A DNA stretch of 64,000 nt from Heterobilharzia americana (GCA_944470555.2 OX104130.1:44735491-44799490); one strand, 5' to 3'. Counted from the stretch's first letter, positions 1 to 13,100 are shown. The notes: generated by a model not told the origin, from the sequence alone. A program made the numbers and translations.

Positions 1-730
1 CGTGTAGATCCATTCCTTGTCTTATTTCTTCCCATATCTCTTTCAAAGAGTGCTAGTGTTCTTCCACGTAGGTTTGTTCACGGATGTTGCTTAATGTCTC
101 CCATTTTGTTGTGATGACTGACGTGAAAATGTCTTTTGTGGTTTCGTCCTTTAGTTTTTGGGTGTTGAACTTGAACTGTGTTCTATCACCGACTTCTGTG
201 AAGGTAGAGTGGTCCGGACCTACATCTGTTCCGCTTGTTGATCTGATCTTGTGTTCAGTTGGCTGGCTGCGTCTCCACTTTCTTGAGACTGAGATGAAGT
301 CGATCTGATTTCTAATGTGTCCTGTTGTCTGATGAAATCCATGTCGCTTTGTGAATATTCTTGCGTTTGTACACACTACCTCCAATCACCAAATCGTTAA
401 GTGTGCAGAAGTCTGCAAACAGCTCTCCATTCTCTTTCATTTCACCGAGTGCTTCTCGACCAATGGTTGGTTCTCTTCCTGTGTTGTTTGCTCCCAGTTT
501 GGCATTCATGTCACCCCACCCATTAGAATTTTGATGTCACCATCTGGGGTATGGTCTTGTCCAGTACTGATCTCAGTTGTCTATAGAATTCCTCCTTCTT
601 CTCTTGGTCTGGATCATTTTTATATGCGTAGGATTGTATGGATTATATGGCTACAAATATGACCGCAGAGCCTGCTACTTCATCTGCTCGAATTAAGTAT
701 TTCCTCGCTGACACATGTCTTTTTCTCAGC
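1..730 (-). mobile_element. RTE-type LINE fragment, endonuclease region
   Basis: Minus-strand translation gives, in shifted frames, an apurinic-type endonuclease of the RTE (SR2-like) group: [56 protein letters not shown] and GPDHST. The frames change near 385-510 and upstream of 510, so it is dead. The first 230 bases match 52815-53060 closely. The left edge is cut by the window. Confidence 0.85.
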
Positions 731-3216
731 CATTTTTGAACGGAGAATTCATGATTTCTGGCCAAAAATAATTTTTCACAAAGTCTTATCAGTTTGCCAC
801 GTACGTGCGCACTGTTGTACTCTAACGTGTTTTCTCACCTTCTTTTTCACCACTACTTTGAAGTGCTTTTGGTACTGACCACTTTTGTACTGGTGCGCAC
901 AAGCCTATAAATGCCGAGTCACACGTTCGGTGAAAGCAACGTATGAAGACGAATGCTGTGGGGATCCTGGAATAAGTGAATCCACAGAGGTTAATATTCA
1001 GGACGTCGTAGGAGGTGGCCTAGAACACAGACAAGTTACAGTGGTGGGATTCCAACTAACAGCTGTCCCTGTCGTACCTGTGCCTATTTAGAAACGAGTA
1101 GATGGAATGACAACTTTATTAAACCGGAAAGCGGCACACATAGATTTTAACATATCAATATTGGCCCATTTAGTTTCCTGTTATTGTTCCGTCGTATGGT
1201 TCTAAGGTTTCTGTGGTCGAATATTCACTAGTTCACCGTAGACCACCGATTTTCGTCACATTTTGCGGCGACTGAGAGATGCCTCATTGAAATCCGTCAT
1301 TTGGGCATTATTTGCATAGCAGATTTTTACACTAATAAGTCACAGCCGTTTGCCTCAAAAATAGTCTCCTTGGCGGTTCATTTGCACCAAACGCACCACT
1401 TCGCTACTCATTGTCACTTCTCACGTGCTAGGCTAGCCCTTAGTCATAGCGTACGCTGCAATCAAGGAACGGTTGACAATGACAATGGCGATATGCAGGT
1501 TCACTTGAGTTTCACAGCTGCGGATAATTTCCCATGTAAATTATGTTTCTTTAGGTCAGGTAACTTGAATCTCAAACTCCTCAGTCACTAGAAGACATAG
1601 ACTTTGCGTGCCAATGAAGTGAAGCATGCCGGCAGAATAAGTATGTGCAACAAGACAAGATAGATGAGCGGAAGTACCTTCTTCACATTACCGAAGTACG
1701 CAAAATTTGCACTCGGGCATTACACGCATCACAAATACCCGGACAATAGTTGTTACCAAATACCATGGGAGATGAGCGCCGAATGCGGTTTAATCACTAT
1801 AAGAATATGTTTTAACACAGTAATTTCATTCCAGTTTCACTGTATTCTGACAATGAACAACTGCCCGAACTCATGAAACGCTTGAATCTTTACTAGATTT
1901 CATATTCTGATGTCAATAAAGAAACGAATGTCTTACCGAGGAAGCTGTGGCTTACACAGTAGAACTCCCAGAAGCATTTTGGTTTAGCTTTCTTCACAAG
2001 CCGAGATTACATTGAAATATTTTTTATGATCCAGACACTTGTCTCCCGGATAAAAGTAAATCTTGAAGCTAATATTTTCACTGTTGCATCCCGTATATTT
2101 TGCTTAAGGGCAATGATGAAAGGTTTACGAAGGGATATATGCTGTGGTTTATTTGTTGTGCTTTGCTGATTCCAGAAATGTGGATTCCATGTGTTGCCGT
2201 ATCAGCTCACATAGAAGATTCATATTCTTGATGAATATTACGTCTACGAGCCAAATGTCTTCATTGTCCAACCTCAGCTCAAAAATATATTGTAAGTTTG
2301 TGTGAGCGTATCAAGCTGAAGTCTACACCATCTCCGCAATTTCCGTGGGTCGCGACAATCTTGTGGTTGGTGGGTGTTAGATTTTGCCGGCCAATTTCAT
2401 AATCAGTAAACCACATGCTCTGATGATTTTGAGGTTGTAGTCCGCTGGACATTCCTTGTTTCTCTTCGTCTCAGTTACCTATTGCGAACGCAGTAACGCT
2501 TCGACCAACGGCGGATAGTTCCAGCGATGGTTCGTTCCTTTAAGAACTTATTTCAATTCACAACCAAGCCGACAGTTAGGACCGAACTGTCCTCCAATGG
2601 AAAATAGAACAAAGTGGTGCGCAGGGAAAATGACAAATTACTCCGGCAAGGAGTGTACGTGTTTCTCCTTACTTAGACTTCTTTGCTATGGCATTAGCTG
2701 TGCACGCTTTTCTCACCAAACACTTAAGAACATAAGTTTCATGCTGTTATATAGCTCACAACTTCTGTCTATGTATACGGTCTTGCATAGAAAGAAATGC
2801 GTGGCGTCATCATGGAGTGGGTTTGATGGAATAAATGACTTGGAAACCCCTCCTCAGTGCCCTCTTTGACATTGACATTCATCGCTGACATTCATCATGG
2901 ACACTCCCCTTTAACCGTAACCGACGTAATATTATTTTGCCATTTCCTATCTCCCTCGACTCAGTACTCGCTATCTCCCTTTCTTTTGAGACTCATCCTC
3001 AATGTTCCACAGTGCTATTGTGTGATACTGAATCGTTGACAACATAGCTTTATTTTACTGCTCCCGACACTGCTTGCCTCAACCAAAGATTGCGCCGTGA
3101 AGTAACCGTTTGTCCTTTGGTGGCCTGTTCGAAACCGTTATTGATTGACTTATGATAATAATAATAATGTATATTTCATACAACATAGGTTGCTGCTTGC
3201 AAACAATCTTGATCTC
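731..3216. other. No gene recognised
   Basis: About 2.5 kb of moderately AT-rich DNA. Only short chance reading frames, no conserved motifs, and no repeat shared with the rest of the window except a short AAT run near 3156-3170. Confidence 0.6.
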
Positions 3217-3361
3217 TTAAATTTTGAGGGGGTTGTGGAGATTTGGAAATATTTCAAGTTGTTATTCATTTGTTATTCCTTTGTTCCTCCAACTGATGTC
3301 AGTCTTCGATGAATAACAACTTGAAATATTTCCAAATCTCCACAACCCCCTCAAAATTTAA
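3217..3361. repeat. Perfect 53-base inverted repeat (fold-back)
   Basis: Arms 3217-3269 and 3309-3361 are exact reverse complements with a 39-base loop. The loop and right arm resemble the tail of the SINE that follows (CAGTCTTCGATGAATAAC at 3300 and 3702). It therefore looks like two SINE tails joined head to head. Confidence 0.92.
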
Positions 3362-3540
3362 TTGAACTAGTGCTCGTTGGTGACTAGCTTCGAGAAGTAT
3401 TCCCGAAGTTCCAATGAAAAGTCGTGACCGGTGGAGTCAAAGCCTGATGGTCGTGAGGACAAATACTCAACGATGACATTGGGTGGCGGTTTGCGCTATA
3501 TCGTGAGCTAACAGAAGTTGGAAATGTGGAGCATTGGATT

Positions 3541-3735
3541 GTGACCCAGTGGCTCAATGGTAACGCGCTGGTCGCGGAACCTGAAGGTCGCGGGTTCGAT
3601 CCCTGCTGGTGGGGTCGTGGGTGCGCACTGCTGAGGAGTCCCATACTAGGACGAAACAGCTGTCCAGTGCTCCCAGGTTTCCTTTGTTCCCCCAACTGAC
3701 GTCAGTCTTCGATGAATAACAACTTGAAATCTTGA
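3541..3735 (+). mobile_element. tRNA-like SINE with hammerhead ribozyme
   Basis: The head has RNA polymerase III boxes: A box TGGCTCAATGG (3550-3560) and B box GGTTCGATCC (3593-3602). It continues into a hammerhead motif (3625-3670) and a tail ending near GATGAATAACAACTTG. Schistosome Sm-alpha elements are known to combine these parts. A second, decayed copy is at about 24030-24205. Confidence 0.85.
3625..3670 (+). ncRNA. Hammerhead ribozyme, core intact
   Basis: Helix I GCACTG (3625-3630) pairs fully with CAGTGC (3665-3670). The core CTGAGGA (3631-3637) fits CUGANGA. Helix II is GTCC/GGAC (3638-3641, 3649-3652). GAAA follows at 3653-3656. Helix III is two pairs closed by a four-base loop, as in schistosome Sm-alpha ribozymes. 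Cleavage is predicted after C3664 (GTC). All invariant core bases are present. Confidence 0.82.
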
Positions 3736-3761
3736 TCTCATTTTATTGGGTATGTCCTTGA

Positions 3762-4189
3762 TGATTCTCAGGTATTTAACAATTTCACCTGGTCAGCCAA
3801 TTTTTCGCTGTATACCACGTATTCTGTAGCAGAGAAATCTTTGGACTGTGGGACTGTTGTACCTTTATAGTTTTGATGACCTGTTATTGTTTAATGGTGA
3901 CGCAAACTTACTACAGGTTTATCACGTCAAACTGTGTTTTGATATTGTTGAGATATGATCTTTGACTGCGCGTGGCTCAAAGAAGTTTTGAAAACCTTAT
4001 AAAGGGACGTCGCAAATAGTCTGGATCACGTAACCTTGGTTTCTTTGAATTGCTTAGCGTTTTCGGACCAAAATAAATGGCTTTGGCCATAACGTTCAGG
4101 TCTTTTAGCATCAAAACTTTCTTTGTTTGAAGTAGCCAAACTCATTCTGTGAAGCAGAAACCGCTGAACCGTATGGTGCTACATTACAC
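3762..4189. other. No gene recognised
   Basis: No open frame of note and no repeat identified. Confidence 0.5.
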
Positions 4190-4700
4190 CTCCATGGCAT
4201 TTGGAGGGATTTATCATGGTTAATTCCGTGAGAAAGTCCGGTTCACAGGGACGCAGACATTTACTCAGTTGGTTTAGGGCGATCTCAGTAATCCACTGCA
4301 GTTGGTCAGAGATGAATCTCTAATACCCAGTTGGCTGTCGATGCTGGTGGTATGTCCCAATGTTCCATTCTCGGTCCACAAGTGTGTTCAGTTTTCGTGA
4401 ATGACTTGCCAGCTCTTCTTAATTTTCGCCTTCGATTAAATGCAAATGGTCCTAGTACGTGAGGGAGGTACATAGGCAAAGGGCTGACTCTGTCTTCCTG
4501 GGAGATCTGAATAGAATGAGAAGCTGGGTAGCTGGGATCATGTTTCTGCTAAACGCGGTGAGTTGTAGGCTCTTGGTAATGGCAGCGCCGGGACCAGTTT
4601 CCTGCTTTTTCTAATTTTGTACATTTTGCCTCCTTCAGTGTGGTCGTTTTCACTGAGCGTTGGATGCAGATAATTCAGGCCAGTGAAAATAGGGTATGCT
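4190..4700 (+). mobile_element. CR1/jockey-type LINE reverse transcriptase fragment
   Basis: Around 4335-4425 the plus strand encodes MSQCSILGPQVCSVFVNDLP, a worn version of the RT motif GVPQGSxLGPLLF..xVNDLP. A downstream DLNRMRSWVAG piece fits the region after the catalytic aspartates. The catalytic YADD itself is not seen. Stops and shifts show it is dead. Confidence 0.7.
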
Positions 4701-5045
4701 AAGGGTTCGTTGAATGCTTGACTGATTGCAAGCCGTCTTTCAAAGACATACTGGGGCTCCTGCGGGATATCAGTAGGATATTGTAGGCTTCACCTGCTCA
4801 AAACTGAATGAAACCGACACCTCGATCATTAAGACGGGATTTTATGGGTCATCGTCAGAACAAAGGTTCTCATCTGTCAATAACATCATTGGGGCTTGAA
4901 GTTTAATTGAAATAAAAAGGATGGCAGCCTTGGTATGTCTCTGAAAGACAGTTTGGAATTAGTCAAGCATTCAACAAACCTTTAACGTACTGTATTTTCA
5001 CCCGCCTACATTGTCTGTATCCAACTCTCAGTGAAGACGATTGCA
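4640..5045. repeat. Imperfect inverted repeat of LINE pieces
   Basis: About 4651-4750 and 4935-5040 are reverse complements at roughly three quarters identity by eye (shared GTTGAATGCTTGACT and GTCTTTCA). Two divergent copies of one LINE segment probably lie in opposite directions. Confidence 0.6.
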
Positions 5046-5479
5046 CTGAATGAAGCAAAAATGGTTTAGATTAAAAGGGGAGGTAATCTTCAGCCCACAT
5101 GTTCTATCACTGGAGTATAAAATTGCTGCATGTTTACGAAATGAAACATCACAGCAGAATAAGAATGCAAAAATTACCAGCTGGACAGGTGGAAGTCTTG
5201 TCTTCGTGCGATACACAGGTTGAAGGTAAAGGGTAACGTCCGCAGAGATGGCGAAAATGCTCAGGTGCATGTTGATGCAATCAAACAAAGTACTCAAGAG
5301 GGATTTTCAAACCATTTGTTCCGCTAAACTGACGAGTGTGACAAAATGTTTGGGGTAGTTAAAATTGAGCCACCTTGCGAGAAGTCAGGAAAAGAGCCTT
5401 TAACTGCTCCTTTCATGACTTCCACAAATGACGAAACCAGGGGCACGCTTCTTGCCCAGGGTATTTAGTTGATTAGTTT

Positions 5480-8450
5480 CAGTTTCGTTGGTTTGCGATA
5501 GGGGGGTAGTGAGCCTATAGTAATCCCTTTCGGTGGATTTCTTTGCTTATCCGATTCCGTTTTGGACGAGCTGATTGATAATGCGGCCAACACTTCTGGG
5601 AGTAAGTCAAGGGATTTGATTACTCGACTTGAGAGCCGGTGCTCTGCGAAGACTAAGTTCGTTCTTTGCCTTTGTAGTCTCCTGCTACGTCCTCTGAGGT
5701 GTCTCGACTTAGTGGGAAGGAAAAGAGAAGATAGATCAGGTCCAGTGTCGTCTCTTGGAATCGTGTGTGGCATGACTGGACCCCCCTCCGTCTGCGATAG
5801 GATAGAGAGGAGAGGTTCGGCTCCGTAACTCGATCTTCATACGCCAGACCACCCATCGTGATGATTATACGAGTGGCTGCCCTCAGAACTAATTCCATAA
5901 GGTTTGAGTTACTTTTCAGCCAAGAAGTTGCTGCCTGTGCACACTTTCCTGGTCTAGACCAACGAAGGATACGTATTTGATGATGAGCATATCACCACCT
6001 ATTCTTGTTATCGTTCAGTGTAATACCGAAAGTGCCCTAAAACTCAGAGATGACACCGATTGGCAGTGTGCCTTGGTTTCTAAATCATAACTCACTAAGG
6101 CTCCTAGCTGATTGTGGATCAGTGCTGACGGTAGAGGAGTCCCACCGACTTCGTATGAGTTGTCATCTGTGGGCTTCATGTGCATACTCACACACTTACC
6201 TGGGTTGATGAGCATAGACCACTTCTCTGGCCAGATAAGTAAGCTGTTTAGGTCTGTCTGAAGTGCATGTGTGTCTTTGTCATTCCTAATCCCCTGCCAG
6301 ATCTTTACATGGTCAACTTAGAGAACCATGGTGAATGTCGTGGTAACTAGCAGCCCACCTGTACACAGGAGAAGCAGCAGTGGACCCAGAGCTGTGGCTT
6401 ACGGCACTTCGCTCTCTACTGACTTCCAAGAGGAGGGTTGTGAACTGATACTTATCCTTTGTCTCCTGTAAACAAGTAGCTCTCTTATCCATGCAAGCAG
6501 ATTGCCAGTGATTCCAAAACTTTCCAGTTTCCCCGAACAACCTGGAATAAAGTGCCTCGTCGAACGCCTCGCCAAAGTCTACGAAAATAACACCTACGGG
6601 TACCCTGGCATCTTTAGACGTGACTCAGCTTCCTCTGACTGTAGGGAAGTTCGCCGAACAAAAGGAATTTCTTCAAAAGCCATGCTGCGAACGAGGCAAT
6701 TGAGTAATGCCCCCTAAAAAAACTGCAGTGGCCTTCTTGACTACTTTTTCTAGGGTTTCTACTACAGCACTGGCCAAACTTATCGGTCTTTAATTTGATG
6801 GATCCTGCCTAGAACCCGCCCCGTGGATAGGTGTGACTATGAAACTCTTCCAATCATAGGGGAGTGTGCCTTAACTGAGGAACAGCTTGAATATAGTAAT
6901 CAATGGGCCGGCTTCATAGAGTGCGAACTGTCCGAGTAGCCTCGAGTGCGACTCATCCGGTTCCGTTGATTTTTCTACATCGAGAGTGGTCAATATCAGC
7001 AATACATCGTTGCAGTACATATTCACAGGGTTTATTCTGTTGGATATCAATTCTTCAACTGTTGAATAAGTGGCCAGATAACTTTCCTGCTTAAGGACCT
7101 GAGCAAAATATCCAGCCGTAGCTTCTGCTTTTTCCCTATCGTCCTTAATCAAACAGTCAGTTTCTGTTCCCTTGATTAGGGTGGGTTTACCACGATAAGT
7201 CTTATTTCCATAGTTCATATAAGAAAATAACCTCTTCGGATGCTGCCGATGACAAGATATGTCTTGGAGCGTGTTCGAGACCGGGGGTGAAGGTGATACG
7301 CTTATTTCGGGTTTCTTTGCAGGGCCCCATCACCTCGGTATTATCGAGATGGGTGGCACGACTCCAGCACTTTTTCTTGAGTCACAGCAACACTCGGATT
7401 TCATAGTTCATCCATGCAGGACAGTGTCTCCTTCCTGTCGAAACAATCCGTAAAACGAACGGTTGAGTCACTCGTGCATATAACTGTCTGAAGGAGCACC
7501 TTTGAGCCTCGACTGAGGCTTGTGGATTGACTGTCCAGTCCTCCAAAGAGGCTGTCAAGTTAGCTGCTCCCATATTAACTTTCCACGCTTTGGGCCTAGC
7601 TGGGCCACCGGCCTGACACTAAGCAGTTGCTGTGGATCTGACAGTTATCACACTGTGATCAGTTTTACCGAGGGGTCCAAGGTGCGGGTGAGGCTTGAAT
7701 CATCTGTGAGTGAGAATACTAAGTCTGGAACTGATGGAACATGCTGAAGATCATATATGATTGCTGTGCTGATGTGCTGCATAGTGGTCGAGGAAATTTG
7801 ATGTTCCTGCTAGCCTGTGATCAGACGAGTTACGCTATGCTGCTGTTGTTAGTCTACCCAAGCAAACTGATGGCGCTTTGCAGCCTCCCACAACAAGGCG
7901 TCGGCTCTTGTCTGTCCAGAGGGCCAATATATTGTCTCCTGCACTTCAGTCGCCAGCGCAGCATTTCACATGTCCTACATCTATGCACAATCGCTTCTGT
8001 GGCCTTTACAGTTAGGGTATTCTTAACGCAAAGGATGACACCGCCATATTTGCGTGCAAACATATCACTTTCAAAGGGAACGAATCACAATGCATGTGTT
8101 TCACTGTCAGTGATCTCAAAAAGGAGCCAAGTTTCTGAGATAGCAATGACGTCAGGACTTTTTATGCTTATTACTTGTCGGTTGTCTAAGGGACTGCGTG
8201 CAATTTTGTACAAGACCACAAAACTACTAAAATGAGTTTCGATCCTATCCGCAGAGGCTTCGGTATTATTTGCTCCTGAAACCTCACTGCACGAAAACCC
8301 ACCACTTTTACCCTCTTCATCTTCCGGAACTACTATCACCTGTTTCCACTCACTGGACACCGTATCTTTTAAGGATAAACAACTGAAACCTTTGCCAGTA
8401 GGAAGCAGAACATTCTCCAACTCTGTATGCACTCAGGAGTGAAGGCCGCC
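5480..8450 (-). mobile_element. Decayed near full-length CR1-type (SR1-like) LINE
   Basis: Read on the minus strand from 8450 to 5480: endonuclease start (SPDVIAISETWL near 8150), GGVILCVKNTLTVKATEAIV near 8030, then PAWMNYEIR and a connector. The RT begins with PTLIKGTET (7170) and DVEKSTEPDESHSRLL (6950). The fingers/palm follow at 6850-6300 in several frames, INPGKCVSMHM at 6210, and the thumb/C-terminus RAATRII..GLAYEDR..LSSLSYRR at 5880-5720. This is the standard CR1 order. Many frameshifts and stops break it. SR1 is the CR1-like element known from schistosomes; assignment to that exact family is inferred. Confidence 0.85.
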
Positions 8451-9142
8451 TGTCACATTGTGCAATAAGATTGCCAAAATCTTTCTAAGACGCCCTGAGC
8501 CCCTTAATTGTTCTTCAGCCAATCCTTTTGTTTCTAAGTTTTCGGAAAGAACACGTGGATCAAAGTGAAAATATGAAATTATTTGAAGGGATACAACCAA
8601 GTACTATGTTCAAATATAAAGAGACCTGAAAATGTTCAAGGCACTGCAATTATATACGCCCTTGTATTTTGTATATACTTTTGACGTTGCAATGCACCTT
8701 CAGCTATCTTAGCGCCTCTCCCATTTTCCATGAAACTGAGCCACCGTCGAGAGGTAGAAACTGAAATTTATTATTCAGGCGTCCACATGTATATGTATAC
8801 ACACATGTATATGATTTAGGCTTTATCAAGTCACAACAAGAATCAAGCAAGTGATGACAAAGTTATAAAAAATGGCAACTAGGGTTATGAAACCATCTAA
8901 TCTTGTCGGTCTTTTCCTCAAATTCTGGTCAATTCATATCCGAGAAGTCAACTGGATGCCGTATAATTATGCAGTATTCCTTCTTTTAAACCGACAGATT
9001 ACCCAGGTAAAGTCCGGAAGGCACCGCTTTAGAAATGTTACTTGATTAATAGCAAGATCAATAATTATAATAATTCACTTTATTCCAAACAACTTGTGGT
9101 ACAATCAACCGCTGAAACAGCAAGAGCAAACAATGTGTATGC

Positions 9143-9178
<36 letters not shown>

Positions 9179-9338
9179 GTATATGTGGTGGGTAAGTTTT
9201 GGACATGTTTGTACGTGGAGGACTTCTGAGCGAGGGGACGAAACAACGGGAACTCAAATGCTCCGAAAGAGAATGCAGCAGAAAGAGTGTAGGGTGTACA
9301 GAGGACGAGGATAAAAATTCCTTCTATATGGTTCAGTC
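8451..9338. other. AT-rich spacer with TA/GTA microsatellite
   Basis: No coding signal. A TA repeat with GTA interruptions covers about 9143-9185. The right end, AGTC 9335-9338, is one copy of the Gypsy element's target duplication. Confidence 0.6.
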
Positions 9339-9681
9339 TTTAGGATTTGTCCTGGTGCGAACTTGACAGACGCAAAGACCAATCACTAATTATTCGAACT
9401 TGTTATATACCCACGAATACGAGACCAAGGAAGAACACGATAGCGTAGTCGGATGGAATAGTATATTTGGATGGTTATGCCAAAATACCGATGCGTTCCA
9501 ACTAACTGGCTAGAGAGTCGAATACGAGCAATGCAACGTAACACGACAGCGTGCCAAATGGCGAGGATGCTTGACCGGATGCCTTCAGCTTAGCGAGTCC
9601 AGTTAAACTATCAAGGTCAGCATCAATGTCGAAGTCGTCAAACCCTAGGCTATTGATTTTGGGGAAGTGTATGACGCTACA
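9339..9681 (-). repeat. 3' LTR of Gypsy/CsRn1 element
   Basis: A 343-base copy that I read as identical to the repeat at 14247-14589. A purine-rich tract (minus strand AGGGGGGGAGTGATC, 9682-9696) lies directly upstream, as a plus-strand primer should. Confidence 0.93.
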
Positions 9682-9696
9682 GATCACTCCCCCCCT
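9682..9696 (-). promoter_or_regulatory. Polypurine tract
   Basis: Minus-strand AGGGGGGGAGTGATC directly before the 3' LTR. Gypsy elements use such a tract to prime second-strand synthesis. Confidence 0.75.
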
Positions 9697-10149
9697 AGTG
9701 GGTTCGTGAGGACCCTAAGACGATACCAGCCGGAAGTAAAAACCCAGTGGTTTCTCCACTGGTAAAACTCTCCGATGGGCTCACTGCGTGAGGTGGCCCC
9801 TGGTTGTCTGAACCTTATTCTAGGGTGTCGTGGCGATTAAATAAATAAAATACAATAAATGAAATTGTACGTCGGTCGCGGTCATCTGTTCCTTTCGACG
9901 TTCCGTCCAGTGCTCGTTGCACCTGGAATATAAATAAAAGTCTTTAATACCACGAAAACGTTGCGTAAAAATGGGAATTATTTATATATAAACGTGTCGA
10001 AAAAGAAAAATTTACGCTTATCTTCGCCGTTTTTTTAGTTTTTATTACATGGTAAATAAAAATTGATATAAAAAGGCAAAGTGTACGAGGGTTTGTGCCG
10101 GTAAATAAGAAAAATAGTGCCTCGAAAAAAATGGTTGGCACACACATAG

Positions 10150-13100
10150 CTAAGTTGAATATGACTTCAGGTACTCTGGGAACCTGACGGTTCGACCTGA
10201 TCGTGTTTTTTGTTGCGCCGCTGGTTGTTGCAGCTGTGCATTACCAGGCACATCGTCGAGAATTTCGATAATTGAGTCATCCGTCGGCCGGATGTAGCGA
10301 GCTGAAACGTCACTTACAATGGGGTTGCCTTCGAAATAAGCTGGTTTCAAACGGTCGATACTGACAGTATCTTCGCGTCCGCCTCGCTCAATTACATAGA
10401 ATTTCTCATGTCGCTTAATCACTTTGAACGGCCCGTCGTAGGGTGGTTCAAGTGGTCGACGAACAGCGTCGTGGCGAACAAACACGTGTGATGTCTTCTG
10501 TAAACTGGGGTGGACGAAAACATCAGTCGTTTGCGGTCTAATCGGAGAAGGCCTAACTGAACGCATTGCGTTTGTAAGCCTAGTCACGTAAGATGCCCTG
10601 TCGGAAACATGTTTGAAAGTTGAAGGGGAAACAAACTCACCTGGTAGGCGAAGAGTGGTCCCATAGACGAGTTCTGCAGGAGTGCATCCAGCATCAACTT
10701 TCAACGCGTTACGAATACCTAGTAGGACTAGAGGCAGAGCCTCGGTCCACTGAGGTATGTTTGTAGCTGAAAGGGAAGCTTTCAGCTGTCGATGGAAACG
10801 CTCTACCATGCCATTTGCTTGTGGATGGTAGGCTGTCGTTCGGAACCGAGTGCAACCTAAAAGTGCCGTTAGAGCGTGAAATAGTCCGCACTCAAATTGG
10901 CGCCCACGGTCGGTTGTGACGTAGGATGGACATCCGAAGTTCGCGATCCATCTTTCGACGAAAACACGAGCAACTGTTTCGGCAGTAATATCTTTAATGG
11001 GTACTGCTTCCGGCCATCGTGTGAAACGATCAACACAGGTGAAAAGGTAGGTACATCCATTAGATTCTGGTAGGGGTCCTACAATATCTATATGGACGTG
11101 GTCGAAACGCATGTCTGGGGCTAGAAATGAGCCTAAAGGGCTTTTCGTGTGTCGCGTGACTTTACACTTTTGACAAGCTAAGCACGACTGGGCCCACTCC
11201 TTAACGTCTTTGTTCATCCCAGGCCAGCAGAAACGTTGTGCGATAAGCCTAATGGTGGCTCGTACACCTGGATGAGAGAGTTTGTGCAACGTATTGAAGA
11301 CGTTGCGTCGACAACTCTTCGGAACTATTGGGCGTGGTTGACTAGCAGAGACATCGCACAAAATTGCATCCTTGTCTGATCCAACAGGACAAAGTCGCAG
11401 TTTGAGAGTTGTGGACGACAACTCATGATGCAGCTCAAGGTCTTCCTTTTGACGCCGAGCTAGTTCAACGAGATCAATACCCTCGATATAGTTTATCGAA
11501 GCTATTCGAGATAGTGCGTCGGCTGCGGAGTTGTTTGCTCCAGAAATGTGGCGGATGTCTGACGTGAACTGGGAAATGTAATCCAGCTGTCGCGACTCAC
11601 GAGGGGAGTATTTGTCAGACGCCGAGCTGAGGGAAAACGTTAACGGTTTGTGGTCTGTGAAAATAATGAAATCACGACCTTCCACAGAATGTCGAAAATG
11701 GCGTACAGAACAGTACATGGCTAGGAGTTCCCTACCAAATGTACTGTATCTTGTTTCCGCGTCTTGCAGCCGCCTCGAGAAAAAGGCTAACGGTTGCCAC
11801 TGGTTGTCAGTCAACTGTTGCAAAACTGCTCCAATTGCTGAATCAGATGCATCAACAGCAATACTCAGAGGAGCATTGGGGTCATGATGCATAAGCATGG
11901 TTGCGTTCGAAATGGCTTCCTTGACTTTGGAGAAAGCAAGTCTAGCCGCGTTGTCCAGAGACACGAACTTCGCAGTTCCTCGAAGTAGATCTGTGAGTGG
12001 TCTCATGACAGAGGCACAGTTAGGGATAAACCTTCGGTAATAACTTACCAGGCCATTGAAAGTGCGGAGATGTTTCACAGTGGTCGGCTCTGGATAGTTT
12101 GTGATAGCCGCCACTTTATCTCTCAATGGGCGTATACCTTTGTTGTCAATGGTATGCCCAAGGAAGCTGAGTGATTCAACTCCTATTTCACACTTCTGTA
12201 AGTTAACTGTGATGCCATGTTTTTTGAGTCTTTCGAATGCGAGGTCCAAATGTTTAAGGTGTGTTTCCTTATCTGGACTCGCAATTAGACAGTCATCTAT
12301 GTAGACATGAACAAAATTCAGACCACGGAAGACGTCGTCCATAAAGCGTTGGAATGTTTGTGCTGCATTCCGAAGACCAAAAGGCATGCGCAGGAATTCA
12401 AACAGGCCAAAAGGAGTAATAATGGCTGTTTTCGCGATATCTTCTGCTGCCATAGGTATCTGGTTGTACGCTTTGACTAAGTCGATTTTCGAGAAAATGT
12501 TCATGCCGCATAAGGTTGCGGTCAAGTCGTAAACGTGGGGTATAGGGTAGCAGTCCGGAGTTGTTTTGGCGTTAAGCCTTCGGTAATCACCGGTCGGACG
12601 CCAGTCGTTGCTATCCTTTTTGGGCACCATGTGCAATGGCGATGCCCAAGGACTGTTTGACGGTCTGATAATGCCCAGTTCCAGCATATGGTCGAATTCA
12701 TTTTTCGCCGTTTGCAGCTTATCGGGGGCTAAACGGCGAGCTTTGGATGCCACAGGTGGACCTGTGGTTGTGACGTGATGCATAACATTGCTGGTTATGC
12801 ACGGAAGAGTGTGTTTCGGTTGTTGTAACTCTGGATATTTCTCCAGAACTGCCTGGTAGGACGCGTCGCCTGATTGTTTAGTCCTAACGATGGCTAAACT
12901 CGGACCTACATAGGTGGTGCCGCCAATAGATAACTTTGTGTTGTTATCTATCAGTCGTCGACGGCGAGCATCTACGAGTAGATCGTAATGGTTCAGCAAA
13001 TCTATGCCAATGATGGGCATAGAGACGTCTGCCAGGAGGAAAATCCAGTGAATAGGTTTGCGTAAACCTAAGTTGAGGTAGGCATACCGTCTCCCGAATG

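Noticed and set aside
3541..3612. Possible functional tRNA gene
   Set aside because: Has A and B boxes but no closed acceptor stem, and continues into SINE and hammerhead sequence.
7741..8235. 164-codon plus-strand frame
   Set aside because: Opposite strand of the CR1 endonuclease, which shows real motifs on the minus strand.
9225..9255. Hammerhead-like CTGAGCGAGGGGACGAAAC
   Set aside because: The core does not fit CUGANGA, and no helix II or helix I pairing is possible.
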